DNA from: Undaria pinnatifida
Taxonomy: Eukaryota > Sar > Phaeophyceae > Laminariales > Alariaceae
NCBI GenBank assembly: GCA_012845835.1
Contig: JABAKD010000016.1
Coordinates: 23,962,053 to 24,026,052 of the forward strand
Reading direction: 5' to 3'
Length of the DNA: 64,000 nt
The position numbers and the translations under genes were made by a program. The notes below the pieces were generated by a model that saw nothing but the letters and a program-made list of their open reading frames with translations, was not told where the DNA came from and searched no databases. Every line of letters begins with the position of its first letter. Position 1 is the first letter of the stretch. This document shows positions 1-12,700 of the stretch, piece by piece.

Positions 1-1260
1 ACCCCGGCATACTGTCTGTTTTTTCCCGGTGTCAGCCAAGTATGTAGTCTCAGCTTTCGTAGCATCAAATTGTAAGTAGGGAGTCTTCATTTTTGCGGTG
101 CCGAGTTTGCGCCAACCTCTTCATAGCCATGTCTGTTATGCGAACGTCTTTGAGTGGGTGAAGAGTTCGAGTTGCAATGCATCTGGCTACCCTGTCCCCA
201 TTTTGTAAGTAGTCACATCCGTTTTTCGCTGCCATACTGTACATGATTGCCGGTATTAGTGGCCACGTCGCATTTGGTCACAGAGTCTTCATGATTGCAG
301 TACCAAGTCTTATTTTTTCAGTGCCCAGTTTGCGCCAACCTCTTCATAGCCATATCGTCTGAAAGAGGGTGTCTTTATTTTTGGACATATTCCATATTCC
401 ACTGCGTCCTTATTTTCAGTTTGTTCTGGGGATCACGCCCCATCAACAAATAATACATACCGAGTAGTATTTCCTTTTCCTCCATTTCGGCCCGCTGTAT
501 TTTCAGTTTCTTCTGGGGATCACGCCCCATCAACAAATCATACATACGGAGTATTTCCTTTTCCTCCATCTCGGCCCGCTGTCATTCCACACTCAACACT
601 CCCACCCTTGGTATGCAGGCGTACTCCTGCTGTGGAACCAACCAGCATCACCGCACATCTTTTACAGTAAACAGTAACCCGGAGGACGGGGGGGCCGACA
701 GGCCCCCCACGTCCGGACACCCTTGTACCTTGGTATTATTTTGTGATTGAAAGGCTTATTTCACGTACATCGGGACTACGCAGAAGCAGTGTACGGCAGC
801 AGCAGTAGCAGCAGCAGCTGCAGCAGAAGCAGTACCGGTACAAGACTTGTCCCCTGCATGTATTGTGCAACCCATATCTTACACCTCACGTATCTCTCGG
901 TCTCTCGCAAGGGCATCGGAGAGAGAGTTGCTTTTTTTACTGCCGTTCTCGTTGTTTAGGGCCCGAATTAACGAGGAACTTGCCAAATCGAATTGCGATT
1001 TTTCTGGTATCTGGGATTGTGCTTAGCGCACCATGTGCCAAATTCAATGTACAGCTTGCCACACCCCCTATTGTTTGTGCCACACCTTTGTTCGCCGCAG
1101 GCGAAAAAAAATGTGCACGGCCTCCCTCTCGCCGTGAAATGAACTGGGTCCGTCTTCGTCGTACGTACGCGAGCGAGTTTTTTTGCCCGGTCATTTCGCG
1201 GTACAACTCGTAGTGGAAATCTTTTTGGGGGTCGGTTTGGCCTTACGGTATACTCCGTAT
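1..1260. other. No gene recognised; short duplications
   Basis: I see no supportable gene. Two short segments are duplicated: a phrase around 87-130 recurs at 317-355, and another at 418-470 recurs at 505-560. A small CAG/CAGCAG tract lies at 785-835. The open frames here have no recognisable domain and overlap one another on both strands. Confidence 0.5.
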
Positions 1261-1261
1261 G

Positions 1262-1562
1262 ATAAACTGATGCATTCCTTCCACAACCGTCAGATTTGTC
1301 TTTGGGATTCATAGTTTCCGCGCACAGATTGAGTTGCCTTCCCCCCCCCCCCCCCCCGACTCCCTCTTGCTCAAACCCAGGCCCCCATGTCCTTAAAATC
1401 TCTGAAAATCTCCGCCCTTCCCTCACCGGTTGTACGACTTGCGGGATACACTCGATAAACTACAAACCAGGTAATAATGCATTTATTTCCTTCCACAGCT
1501 GTCAGATTATGTCCCCCTCAAAAACGGGTTTGATAGTTTCTGCGCACAGACTTATTATCATC
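1262..1562 (-). repeat. Dispersed repeat family A, two copies with C-tract
   Basis: Two minus-strand copies of a dispersed module whose plus-strand landmark is TCTGTGCGCGGAAACTATAA, followed by a GGGGGACAAAATCTGACAG-type phrase and GTGGAAGGAATGCATCA. The first copy (about 1262-1440) has a poly-C run at 1340-1357, equivalent to the poly-G runs in the other copies. The second is about 1440-1562. Related copies lie at 18918-19200, 29185-29640 and 30690-30830. Nothing suggests that it is translated. Confidence 0.75.
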
Positions 1563-1944
1563 GAGTACTATTAGTACCACGCGCGCGTACAGTCCGTGCT
1601 CTCCGACTGCGACTGTTGTTGCAGGTGCAGCACCGAAGCGAGCGAGTCATGCGCGAAATATTCCCGCCGTGTTCGTGAACCATTTTCGCAACGACCCGCG
1701 GCCCGGATATAACGCAATTAAAGCCCCGCTGTGAGCTATGACGGTGTGAAGCCCATTTCTCGAGGCCATAACGCATAGATAGTGGCTCTCCGCCCTCCCG
1801 CTCCGGCGTGCTACGTGTACAAGGTATCATATGTTATGACGCGAACACGACGTCGAAGGGGGTTGCTTTGGGTTTCTTGTGGTGTCCGTACAGTTTCTTC
1901 ATACTAAGTATACATATGTTCAACTACCAAAATAACCATCCAAA

Positions 1945-2085
1945 CCGTCGTCAGCGCGCACGCTTGAAACATAACGTCGTCAGCGCGCACGCTTAAAAAG
2001 ACAAATATGAAGTCGGTGAGAATCGAACTCATGACACATAGCACTACTCACACTGTCACTTGATTCAGTAACACTCACGATAGTG
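1945..2085 (-). repeat. tRNA-derived SINE, small family, copy 1
   Basis: Read on the minus strand, the segment has a tRNA T-arm-like box (GAGTTCGATTCTCACC) preceded by a degraded D-arm (AGTAGTGCTATGTG). A non-tRNA tail follows with CATATTTG and the phrase AGCGTGCGCGCTGACGACG. The tail phrase is present twice, around 1951-1969 and 1975-1996. A second copy with the same order lies at 3338-3445. Box A and box B in this order plus a shared tail indicate a SINE, not a tRNA gene. Confidence 0.65.
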
Positions 2086-2088
2086 AGT

Positions 2089-3175
2089 GGGTTATTCCCC
2101 GCCGCTCCGGTTGGTTCGGGCCTGGTTGCTCCCTTGGCGGCGCTGTGGGCCACCACCAGTACCGGACGCTCCTCCCGCGCTTCCACCACCGTTGCCACCC
2201 CCGCAGCGGTTGTGGTGGCCACCAACCCCACCATTTTCCCCGTTTCCCCCACTCTGGCCGCCACCATCCCTGGAGTTACAACCTCCACGGTTGCGATCCC
2301 CCCGATCGCGGCTGCCACCGCGCCGTTGTTTGGTGGGGCGCCTTCCTTCCAGCGCTTTCTTTGGAGTCGGCCACAGCACTGGGTCAGGGGCGTCGTCGTG
2401 GGCCAATCTTAAGACTTTGGCCGAGGCGAGTGTAGGAGCTCGCCTCATCTGCCCGAAGGCGGACGAGTTGTCGCGGCGGGCCCACACTGCTTGGACCGAA
2501 AGGTCTTCCGCCTTGAACGACGACCGTTGCTCTGACGTTAGGAGGGCCGTGGCCGCTGCTATCACCGCCTCCGCCAAATGCGCCGAGAACTCGGCCCTCG
2601 GCGTGGTAGCCATGTACTGAATGCTGCCAGACATGAAAGCGTCGTCCCCGGGTCGTGTCTCTTGGGAGGCAACACCCAGCGGGCGCGCCGGGGAAGGGGT
2701 AGCTCTCGCCGGAGTCGATGTAGCTGAGAGGGCAATGGCTTGGCGTGCCCTCTCTACCGCGCGGGACGCCTCGCGATCCATAGCCAGACCGTTAGAGGTG
2801 TGGGAGTGGGTTTTGAGGAGCCGCATCTTCGACTCATGGTCTAAATCGTGGAACCGGAGTTTCCCCGAATCTCCCATATTTCTGCATATATATGCGATTT
2901 ATCAGGGTGGGCTAGTGTTAAGATATGGCCTCGAAAGGCCTGTAAATACCCGAATTTGAGATCATTTAGATGGGTTTTGTATGATGAGGTTGGCGTTCTA
3001 TATTCGGAAGAGTTGGGAAATAGATCGGAGGCACGTGCATCCGATCTCAGAAGCTATCCGGGGCTCTGGTGGAATCGAATAAAGCTACGTCTCTACGAAC
3101 GAAACGAAAGTAAGTGAGTACTCTCCGAGGACCTGCTCAATTGGCAGACCTGCAGGGGGCACTCTATGTCCCCCC
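2089..3175 (-). mobile_element. Retroelement Gag-like coding fragment (pseudogene)
   Basis: A 261-residue open frame on the minus strand (2877 to 2092) begins in a region whose landmark is HDLDHESKMRLLKT. It continues through an alanine-rich, probably helical segment (AEAVIAAATALLTSEQR). It ends in a low-complexity basic tail rich in Arg, Gly and Asn (RRGGSRDRGDRNRGG and Gly-rich repeats), as expected of a nucleic-acid-binding Gag-type protein. Homologous DNA continues upstream to about 3175 without a clean frame. Related segments at 7660-8332 and 22630-23490 make it a multicopy family. I infer a retroelement ORF1; I cannot name the superfamily, and no reverse transcriptase is attached to this copy. 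Confidence 0.5.
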
Positions 3176-3337
3176 CCTTGACTTGTAGTTATGCGAAAAA
3201 ACAACCAAGTATGTTTTCCAGTTCGTTAATTAATTATCACCGACTTCATAAGAGCGATCTCCGGAGCTATCCTCTCTCCAGGTACTACAGTTAGTATTAC
3301 TCAGAAGAACACTGACAACTACATCATAACCATTAAT

Positions 3338-3445
3338 AACGTCTCCAGCGCACACGCTCCTGAGTACCAAATATGATCTGGGTGAAAATCGAACTAACGA
3401 CACATCCTTCGTTGGATATATAGCACTATACCCACTGAGCCGAAA
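3338..3445 (-). repeat. tRNA-derived SINE, small family, copy 2
   Basis: On the minus strand a good A box (GGCTCAGTGGGTATAGTGC) is followed about 35 bp later by a B box (TTAGTTCGATTTTCACC). The tail then carries CATATTTGG and AGCGTGTGCGCTG, matching the copy at 1945-2085. No acceptor-stem pairing is evident, so it is not a functional tRNA. Confidence 0.65.
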
Positions 3446-4090
3446 GGAAACGACACACAGCAGCAGTAATAGCTACGATAGGGCTAGCGCTTCGAGGCGG
3501 CCATGAAAAAAGCATCGTCGGGAAGTAATTTAGATGTCAATTTGGAAATGAAGGCAGTTTGAAAATGTCATCCCTTATGTATTCGTTCAAGCTCTACATA
3601 ATATAGACTATATGCCAAGATTCAAGAATAGCTCGGGCGTATACCGCCCAAAATACAAAAATAAAGCGCATTTCTCGCTTGTGTCGCTCAGCGTCTATCC
3701 GCGTTCACGTCGAGGTGCGGAACGGATATGGCAGAGCAAGGGGCGTCGGAGCCGCCCCCCGAAGACGGCGCTCGAACAAAGCTATTTGAATGGCTTATTC
3801 CAGTTCCGAGAATCGCATACTGAGGCCAAGACGAAGAAAAAGTCCAGACCGAATCTCCGAAAAAGAAAATGATCGTAAAGAAAGCAGCGTGCTTGTTAGT
3901 GCTTGTACATAGGGCGTCTAACGTAACGCAGACAAAGCAGAGAGATGGTGCTTACGCCACCATGGCCGCCTTCGATTAATTTCGGTTTGGGTCGGTTCCA
4001 TCCGCATTTTGGGTCGGGGAAATTTTCTTCGTATTGATATTGACATGTGCCGGTATATTTTGATGAGTTTTTCATGAAAAGTTATTCTAG
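3446..4090. other. No gene recognised
   Basis: Short open frames only (for example 3612-3872 on the plus strand, basic and low in hydrophobic residues). I see no domain, repeat or splice-supported structure. Confidence 0.4.
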
Positions 4091-4092
4091 CT

Positions 4093-4150
4093 ACGTCGTC
4101 AGCTGTGAGTTCGCCGAATTTAGGGTCGATACTCATCTTTGCAAGCTGCG
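4093..4150 (-). repeat. Repeat family B (MSIDPKF module)
   Basis: Minus-strand copy of a roughly 55-bp module that reads M-S-I-D-P-K-F-G-E-L-T-A-D-D in one frame, preceded by the phrase CAGCTTGCAAAG. At least ten related copies occur in the window, on both strands. Here the reading frame stays open for 72 residues. Confidence 0.7.
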
Positions 4151-5400
4151 TACAACATCGATCGCCCGTCTTTAGTACGTTTCATGAGTCAGGACCTAAT
4201 ATAAGACTACGTTGTCTTGCATTACCTATCATGCACGACCAAGTGTGAGATCTCGCAGTCGCTTTCAGGCTTGATAGCAATTTATCAATATATGGGGTAT
4301 ACAAGCAAGCTTTCCCGCTCGGGATGTAGTTGGTAGTTCGATTGCTTGAAATCCTGGGTGTGTCATCATTGAAAAGGGGGGGCGGGCTCTTGAAAACTAA
4401 AGAAAACAAAACAGCCACCGAAGCGACCGAAGCCGCCGGGGAGTGTAAATAATCCGGCAAGTTACACCGACCAGCCCAGACGACTTCATAGCCCAGTCTA
4501 TGTCTATATATGCAGCGAGCGGCTTTCTCCCTTGACTTCACTCGCAGTCACGTATAGTGCGTAGTCACACGTTACTATTTTTCTTCTTAGTCTACCGACC
4601 CGCCCCCCCGATCACCGGTGGTGGGGCGTGGGGTGATTTGGGCAATTTAGCCGTGAATACTGAGGTACGGCGTCGCTTGTGCTTTTTGCCCCCCACCCGC
4701 ATGAAATAAGTAAGTGCACTCTTCCCCCCCTTCGCGCCAGGGATGGGTGTCGTGGCGCCGCATGCGCGATAAAGCGGGGGTTGTTCCGCTCCCCGTGCAC
4801 AGCTCCTTGAACTCCCTGCCGTTAAAATCGGCGACATTGTTGGGCCGTCTATGAATATACTCTTCGATGAACTAGGCCCCCCGATCACAAGTGGGCCTCT
4901 TATTAGAATCACTTAATACGGGGCACCGTTGGGTTGAGTGGACCACGGCCTCGACAAAAGTCAATGCACACATGGCGCGCACCCGCTGGAGTGCGCGCTG
5001 CGAGTGGGAAGAAATAGTCATGGGCGCAGGCACGCATTTCCCCTTCGACGACTTACACAACCCGAACGAGGCAGACAATCCCCTTTAGCTGCACATAATA
5101 GCTCGGACTGCAATATCGATTTGCCACTTTTTTAATATGGTTTTTCAGGGGCTAGTGGCGGCTGCAGTCGGCGTCGTCGCTAGCACGAATTCCAGCGGCA
5201 TACCGTGCAGACTCGGCGGCAGTTGTGTAGCAGCACAATAAGGACGAGTGGGGATTCCCGTGCGGATACAACAAACGCGAATCCCCTATGCCGAAGTCAC
5301 CCTCGGTGTCCAGTTCTATCTCCTCGCCGGCCTGGACGGCGCATGCACCGAACACAGGTTAAGCCGAAACAAAAGACGTACTAGTGTGCCAACTTTGCCA
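4151..5400. other. No gene recognised
   Basis: Several overlapping open frames of 60-120 codons on both strands, none with a recognisable motif. GC-rich unique sequence; probably intergenic or old transposon remains. Confidence 0.35.
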
Positions 5401-5404
5401 CAGT

Positions 5405-6905
5405 AACAGGCACACACATGTTAAGGTACGGCCTTGAAAGCGTGTCCCGCACTGAACATGCTGTCTTGGGTGGACTCCCCCTCACAACTACCGATTTTCA
5501 CGATTTTCGCACACACGAGCCACGTATAAGGATTGACGACCTTTCTGCTCCCCCGGGGAGATTCGTCGCTCATGTTTCTGCCTCCGTCACCACTGCCGAA
5601 GGCTGTACCGGCCGCGGGCCGCATTCGCCTGCCGCTGACACCGTTTTCGCTTCGGTTTTGCCATACCCATCGAGTGTGGCACGGGCTCCGCGGAAGCCCC
5701 GGCTGCAGCGACGACCATCGCACAGCCGAGTCCTCTACCAAGGAGTTCTGCACAGGCGACGGGCTCCGCCGCGACCACCGGTTCGACCGTGTCCGTCTCT
5801 GCCTTGCTTTGCACTCCAGCCCCTCTCCGTCGGCGACGACACGCCGACGAACAGCGACAGCAACCGGTAATGCACCCCCGCTGTAGATTATGGATTTGGG
5901 CCCGGCGGGGCCCCTCGATCATCTGAGTGGAGTATCAACACCCCGCTGCAAGTCCCACGGCTGCGGCCGACCCCGTCGACCGCCGCGACCCCTGTTCCTG
6001 CCGCCTCTCCGGTCCCCACGGTACCGATCTCGTCCGACTGTGACCGCGCGGAGCCTATTGGGACTCCTATACTACGACCTCCGCCCACTCCTGGCGACAA
6101 GCCAACTTCAGCTACAAAGTAAGACGCCCTTGACGACGTTGATGAACCTAATTTCGCTCCGTTGCGCGGCTTTCGCATGCCGACTGGGAGCGAGAACACC
6201 AGATTGCGCCGACGTGCCATGCCGAGCTGCGCTACACCAATATCGGCCGGCCGCCGACCCAGTCACCCGACCTCGTGTCGTGTTACCCTTGGCGCAAGCG
6301 TTCCTTCCTTTCGGACACCCAGGAGCTGCAACATAAAGCTCGCCTACATACAAGCGACGACCACTCGTCCGTGACCCGCGGTGGCGTCTTCTCGGTGATA
6401 CACAAGGCACATTGGCTGAGACTCTCTGAGCCATCCTGGGGGCGGGAAATGGACCTCCAACACTCTCGAAACCACATCTTATCGTTATTCGGCCGGCACC
6501 CCGGACCAGCACCGCCAAACCAACCGCTTTACCGCGGAATGTGCATCGGTGCGGCACAGCGTGAGCTTTCTCCCAACAAAGGCGAACATTTTTGGTGCCA
6601 AGCTACGCTCGCGTCACGCGCATAGAGTAGATTCGCCGCCTCCGAGACACAGTACTCCCACAGGGAGCCCACTTTTGGTACAAGGACGACGATGGGTCGT
6701 GATGGCTTGGCAAAATCAGCGCGAGTACGGTTGAAGGCGGGGTATATTTGGTCCGATTTTCGGTGACCCGGGGCTGATTAAACTTCTTCTCCCTCCGGCG
6801 CGCTACACGACTTCGACGGGGACCGTACGAGGCTCTTGGTATCTTCAAGTCTACGTCGACAGCGCCTTCCCGCGGGGGATTCAACGTAACGTAGATGACC
6901 CTAGA
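5405..6905 (+). mobile_element. Degenerate retroelement fragment with Tudor/SH3-like segment
   Basis: Read on the plus strand with frame changes. A segment around 6170-6620 contains RPPTQSPDLVSCYPWRKRSF and continues through HKAHWLRLSEPSWGREMDLQ. A segment around 6650-6905 reads GAHFWYKDDDGS, one stop, then WLGKISASTVEGGVYLVRFS and ends near RGIQRNVDDPRGA. The latter resembles the small beta-barrel (Tudor/SH3/chromo-like) modules found at the end of retroelement integrase regions; that is an inference from its aromatic pattern. The phrase at 5417-5440 (GTTAAGGTACGGCCTTGAAA) also occurs near 2919 and 7796 in the Gag-like copies, linking this stretch to the same family. Internal stops mean it is dead. 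Confidence 0.35.
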
Positions 6906-7659
6906 GGCGCGGCCGTTGCTAGTTGACTTTCAAGCTGCCGCCGCTCGTCGAATTTTTTCCATTTTTTTTCCCGGGTTATGAGGTTTGGCGTTCTTGTCCT
7001 CGATTTGTGTGTGGGATTTCGAGCTTTTAGTCCGGATGTGGGGCGGTTCTTACCATTTTTCTTTTTCCTAGTCTTGCCGACCCCCGCGCCCCTTGCTCGG
7101 TGTCGGGCCAGGGTCGGGGTAATCAGGTCGCTATTAGAGGCACAGGACTGTCGTTTTTGATGGCGTTCGTTCATATTCGCCCTGTTGACGCCCTCCTCAG
7201 CCCAGAGCCGGGAGGCGACCAGGGTACCCTGTTCGCGCATAACGTGGTACGGGGCTCTACGGGACTGTGTGTTTTATGTTTTTTTTGTGTGTGGGATTTG
7301 TTCTACTTAATTTTTTTCGGCTAAACACTTCTCTCCCTCTCGCGGGGCTGCAGGTCGTGTCACCTTCTATTCTGTGCATTTTTCGTTTCTTCATAACCCC
7401 TCCCCCCCGACCACGCCAGCGGTCCGCGGGAGATTTTTGGCTCGGATTCTCCCTTGTTTTAAACGTCTGTATTCCCCTTCGTTTCGACGAGGGTTGCCTT
7501 GCCATAGTGCATTTTTTTGCGATCCGTTTGCCGTAGAGCCTGTCCTGTCTCGCCCCCCCCCGCCACACCGGCAGTACGCGGCAGGTTTTCGATGGGTGGT
7601 TAGCCTTGTTGTAGGGTCTGCATTTCCTTCCATTGTTTTCTCCGCGTTTTCCTGGCTTC
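6906..7659. other. GC- and pyrimidine-rich stretch, no gene
   Basis: The plus strand has several T-rich and C-rich runs and a repeated phrase (TTTTTCTTTTTCC type and GTGTGTGGGATTT, at 7009 and 7287). No coding signal is supportable. Confidence 0.35.
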
Positions 7660-8332
7660 ATAGCCAGGCCGTTTAGAGGTGTGGGAGTGGGTTTTGAGAA
7701 GCCGCATCTTCGACCCACGATCTAGTTCGCAGAACCGGAGTTTCTCCGAATCTCCCATATTTCTGCATGTGCGGCTCATCAGGGTGGGCTAGTGTTAAGG
7801 TACGGCCTTGGAAGGCCTGTGATTGCCTGATGCGATAGGTAATTGGCCGTTTTCGTATGATAGGTGGGCGTTTTGTATTCGGGAGAGTCAGGAAATGAGA
7901 CCGAGACATTGCGCCTCGGTTCTCAGATGCGTCCCGGCCTCTGGTGGAACAAATATCAGCTGCTTCTCTACTACCAGTACGTATCAAGAGGCTAAGAAGA
8001 TCACCGAGGACTTGCTTAATAGGCAGGCCTGCAGGGAACGTTCTGTGTTCCCGCCCCAATAACTTAACACGCATCCATGTACACCCTTCTTGCGCCACCT
8101 CGAATCTATCTTGCCGTGAGAGCTCAGCGATTTCATTCAGGTTTCCAATGGCACTCGAGCCGTTCTTGGAACTCAGAGGAACACAAGTCTCAAGTCCTTC
8201 CCGTTGGGAATCTTGGTCTTGGTCCAGCCGTCTTTGCGGCTTGGTCTGCATTTGCTCGAGCCTCTCGATAACCTCCGCATTTGGGAGGATGTTACGGATT
8301 GTCGTCAGCCTTCGCATAATCGACGGGGCCAA
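7660..8332 (-). mobile_element. Retroelement Gag-like fragment, second copy
   Basis: A 219-codon open frame on the minus strand (8332 to 7673). Its DNA from 7660 to about 8065 is clearly homologous to 2770-3175 (shared phrases around 7686-7765 and 7790-7820). This copy keeps the upstream part that is frame-broken in the first copy, including MRVKLLGREHRTFPAGLPIK and an acidic/leucine-rich segment. Here the downstream part is lost. Together the two copies outline one longer Gag-like protein; I do not assign a superfamily. Confidence 0.45.
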
Positions 8333-8399
8333 TCGGGCGGGGTTATGCTTCCTAGGGACGCCATGGCATACGTTTGCTCACTGTCACTCTTGACAGAAC

Positions 8400-9790
8400 C
8401 ACCCCCTTCGGCCGCTCTCTACGAAAACTCGTGCAAGCGTACAAGCGCTCAAAATAAACCAGCGTATACGACGCTTTCAACGGTAGCAGGCCTTTGTTGT
8501 GGTCCTACAATACGGTTTTGACATGCATCACACCCATGACCGTGGAAGAAAAAAAAAAAAAAAAAGTAGATTGCACGGCTGGCGTTGATCGGGAGTCATG
8601 ACCTACCGTACAACAATCCCTCTTCGTATACCAGGTATTCAGAATTCAATGTGTAACCCCGTGATATATACCAGTGGTGCGCCACGACTATTCATGCACC
8701 CGAAAAACCTTCCCGGATATGTTGCTGCTAAAGTCTATTGCCACTTCTTGAAAAAAAAAATCAGCGATGGACTATCCATTGCTGGCGTCTTCCACAATAT
8801 CTCCAGGGTATGTTGTAAGACCCTATGGCAGCGGTCTATTGATATCAAATCCTTAAATCTGTGGTTGTAGGCAACATGCGTAAATGGACACGTTCCTGAA
8901 TGTATCATTTCGGCGATATGATATTCCATGTCGCCACTTTCCCAAAAGTTGCCTTCGGCATTAGTCTTTCGTCATCACTTATAGCGGAAACTGTTGCTAG
9001 GGCGATCTACTGCCGCTACAGCAAATCTGTTGCTGTCACCGTTCAAAGTTAACTGCTGAAGGCATCACACATAAACACGCCAACACACAACATTTTCCTA
9101 CCTATTGTTGCCAATGGATGATAGACTTCCCCTAACCAATTGCTACCCTATTACAAATAATAATTAATAAATAGCACCAGGTAGTCTTAATGCAAACGAT
9201 ATCCACTAAGGAAAGGATCTCATCTACGGTCGCAGCGGTAAGACAAACGAGCGCAATCTCCCATACTTGCCCTTGCCCTCACGAGGACCTAGCCCCCTTC
9301 CCCGATCATTCCGAAGCAACACATCACCACAAAGAAAAAAGCCTCGTTCTTTATGGTTGGGCAATATCTCGGCGGCGACTCGCATAAATACAATGTGACT
9401 GCTGTATGCCGTAAGTGCTTAAATGGGTGGAGCCGCACAAACGTTTTTCACGTTGGGACACACAACGTGCAATCAGCGGCCACGCTATTAATAGCCCTTT
9501 TCCTTCGTGAGGACAGACAAAAAAGCATCGGTCGATACAGCGTACCAGCCCCCGGCAGCACATCGAGCCCAAAACTTACTCATTTTCCCAACAGACCCTC
9601 CACCCAACTTGGGGGCGGAGTGGTGCTGGGCCAGACGGGCGGGGGGCTACTCGTACAGCAACAATATTCTCCATCTGTCCCTGGTACAAATGACATACCT
9701 GACGACAAGTCGCCGTAGGTCTTTGTTGCTCTCTTACTGTTGCAGTGCGCCGGACCACGACCAATACTTTTGAAGTCCCCCCGCCAACGA
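8400..9790. other. No gene recognised; poly(A) tract
   Basis: An A-rich run at 8548-8565 may be the tail of a retroposed sequence. Otherwise this is unique sequence with short frames and no domain. It lies just downstream of the DOMON/b561 gene stop codon at 9793. Confidence 0.4.
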
Positions 9791-9792
9791 GA

Positions 9793-12700
9793 CTACTCAT
9801 AGCTTGTGCCTGTTGTGGGGTGCACCTGCGAGCCGGATAGCTCTACCCCGACGTAATGAATATCCATGGGTTTACGCCACGCAATGAGCTGCAGGACCAA
9901 GAACGTCACCACTAGTGCTGCCACAGAAGCCATGTAAAACATCCGCCATTCTTCCTCCACGTCTAACAATTCGAACCCCCCGAAGCACTGAAGTCCACAG
10001 CAGGCGCGAACGAATTCAAGCAACGAAACACCAAAAGGCGGGCGAGAGAAAGGGGTCGTGAGACGGGTATGAAATGAGGACCCCGAGAAAAAAGCACCAG
10101 GTCCAGCGAACGTAGCAAACCAAGTGAATCGCAGACGCTGGCAACAAAATTTCACCTCTTGCGCTTTTTTGTCTGAACCCCAAGTGCCCCCCGCCACCAA
10201 CGGTACTCCTCTCTTCTCTCCCGACCAAGGCCTGTACAGCTAGCAACAACCCCCTTACTCCCTTCTCGTCTTCCGTGTGCCGCAAACCTACGGTACTGAC
10301 GAGTGCCTCGACCGCTATATATGCCACGCTCTGAACGATCTGTTACAGTAGTCTACCTCGGCGAAGCCAAGCGCAGTCGCGCCATTGGGACCCCCCCGGT
10401 CACAACCCCCTGGTGCAGGCCATGTCTGCCTGATCGGTAAAAATCGGGCGTGATCCGTGCCGGCCTTGTAGGGGTGTAAAGGTGTATGTACCATGGTCCT
10501 AAGGAGTACCGCCACGCATGATTCGATTACACCCCCCGGTCGCCTTAACCCCCTCTCCCTTTGCTCTTACCTGGATACCCGCCACGATGATGGCGATATA
10601 CCCCAAGGCCTTGTGTGAAAGCGACCACGCGCGTCTCACCATGGATGCCGGTGCCGGTTTTGGCGCCTGGAGACAAGGTCAGGTAATTTCCAAGATGCCA
10701 TCCGAGGCACGTCGGCACAGAGCGGGGTATTTTACAGATTGAACTATGCGATCAAATGCAGAGAAAATCAGCGAAGAAGACTGCGTTCTGCTTGTAAGCA
10801 GCAGCAATAGTCAACTCTCAAGCTCTAAGGCTCTCAAACAAGCCATTACTAGTACTAGGTGTTGCATACATCGTCAAAACAAAAGTTAAAAAAGCAACGA
10901 GCTCCCCCGCCAAAGGTTTCCAAAAGGCTTTCAACGCCTCCATGGCAAAGCTTCAAATAAGACACAAGTGTGGCACAGCGTTCTACAAATAATGTGAAAA
11001 GACAGCTCGCATTCGCAACTACAATGCCCTACGACAAAACATGACCCGGTTTTCCTTATTCGAACAAGTCTGCATAATTACTCTACGACACGAAATCCTT
11101 GAGCGGGGCGCGCGGTATTTCGCGATTTTCAGCAAAAAAATGCTTTCAACGTTGATGTGCCATGAAGCGGCGCGTATTATGTATAGATAGTCCGCTACAA
11201 CCACGAAAAGCGACTGTTTACAGCTTTTCCTCTTCCTCACCACCTTCGCTTTCTCACCGCTTGATCATCCGGTTGCTGCGCGATAGGCGCCCCGCTAGGT
11301 TGATTGCTCGGTCGGAAGACAGCGGCAACCACTTGGAGCATGAGAAAAACTGTCAGGATCACACCCAACAATCCATGTGGGCTGTCGAAATGTTCTGAAC
11401 ATGAGAGGGGTGGCAAAAAAATACAACCGCGAACGGGATTCGGGGCACTCAAAATGGAGAGTGGAAGCGAGATGGGGGATACACTCATTATCATGTATGG
11501 CTGTACTCTTAACACCATGTACTTCGGCTTTTAACCGGCCAGACAGACTTTTCTCGCACCAAGCGCGAAGCGCCGTGAGGCGCGTCGCATGAAGGATGAG
11601 CTGCATCCTACTATAAAGCGCTTGTGGGGCGAACTGTGGCGCCTTGCGCGTACTTTCCCGCATATGGATGACGGCTTCGAATGACTTGATTTGTTTTCCG
11701 GTGTGGCCACTCCCAGACAGGAATGTTTATGCTATGCAACTGCCTCAAGGGGGGTGGATGGGGGTAAAAGAGGGACATACAGAGTTCGACGATTCATCGG
11801 TTCGCGTGGTGTGCCGTGCAGCGCCGAAGTCACGCGCGCTTTGGAGTCGATCCCCGGCCCTCCGTAACACCACCAGCAAACCAACGTTTGTCGTGACCAT
11901 CGCAGTAGCAGCCAAGACAGTCTCAGAGACTTCGACACGCCTGACATCGCCACTAACCCATGCTGAAACGTTTCATGGCGGCCATATACATAGGGGTGGA
12001 GGCATGCACAAAGCAGTCCCAGCCTGGATCCCTTTCAAACTTGACCCTCGCTGTAGGGACAATTATCTTGGGGTTAGTGTTGGATTGTCTTTGAAGTATA
12101 ATAGTAAAAGGATTAAGCGCAGGTCTTGAGAGTGAGTATTCACATGTAAAGATGAGCATCGACCATAAATTTATCGAACTCACAGCTGACGTGTTTAGAA
12201 GCTTTTTTTCAAAGTACAACATGTAACCCCCGAGACATTGTTGAATCAGCCCCACGTCCCTGACCATAACGCCTTCACTAACCAGAGCCGGATTTTTCTG
12301 TGAAGGACACGGCCGCGAAGAAGCCAGCGATGGCGAAGAGGGCGCCCAGAGTCTGCAGCCCCCTGTGGGCGAAAAAGCCGAACTCAGCAAAGCTATGCGA
12401 AAACCGGGCGAAGATAACGCCCACGGGAAAGCATACGGTCCAGCCAATAACCATCAACCTGTTCGTTGGGAGGGAACCAGGCGGCGGAGTGCGCGTGAAA
12501 AGAGGCGAAGCGCGTCACTTCGTTCTTCAAGGTCCAACCGCACTGCTGCTGCCATAGAGAGAAAAGGTTAGGGAGTTACGTTTCCCGTTTCAGCTCGCTA
12601 TCGACACGGTCGAGACGATGCATGCATCAGATGTGCAAGCGTGGTTGACGAATGGTGACAGACAAGGCGCCATCGACGAGTCACAGCTAACAAAGGGCGA

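Noticed and set aside
2083-2620. 177- and 109-codon plus-strand frames rich in Pro and Ala
   Set aside because: Opposite-strand shadows of the Gag-like frame, which has the better amino-acid composition and homologous copies.
2770-8065. LTR pair of one retrotransposon (2770-3175 and 7660-8065)
   Set aside because: The similar segments are coding on the minus strand and continue into different flanks. No internal polymerase genes lie between them in order.
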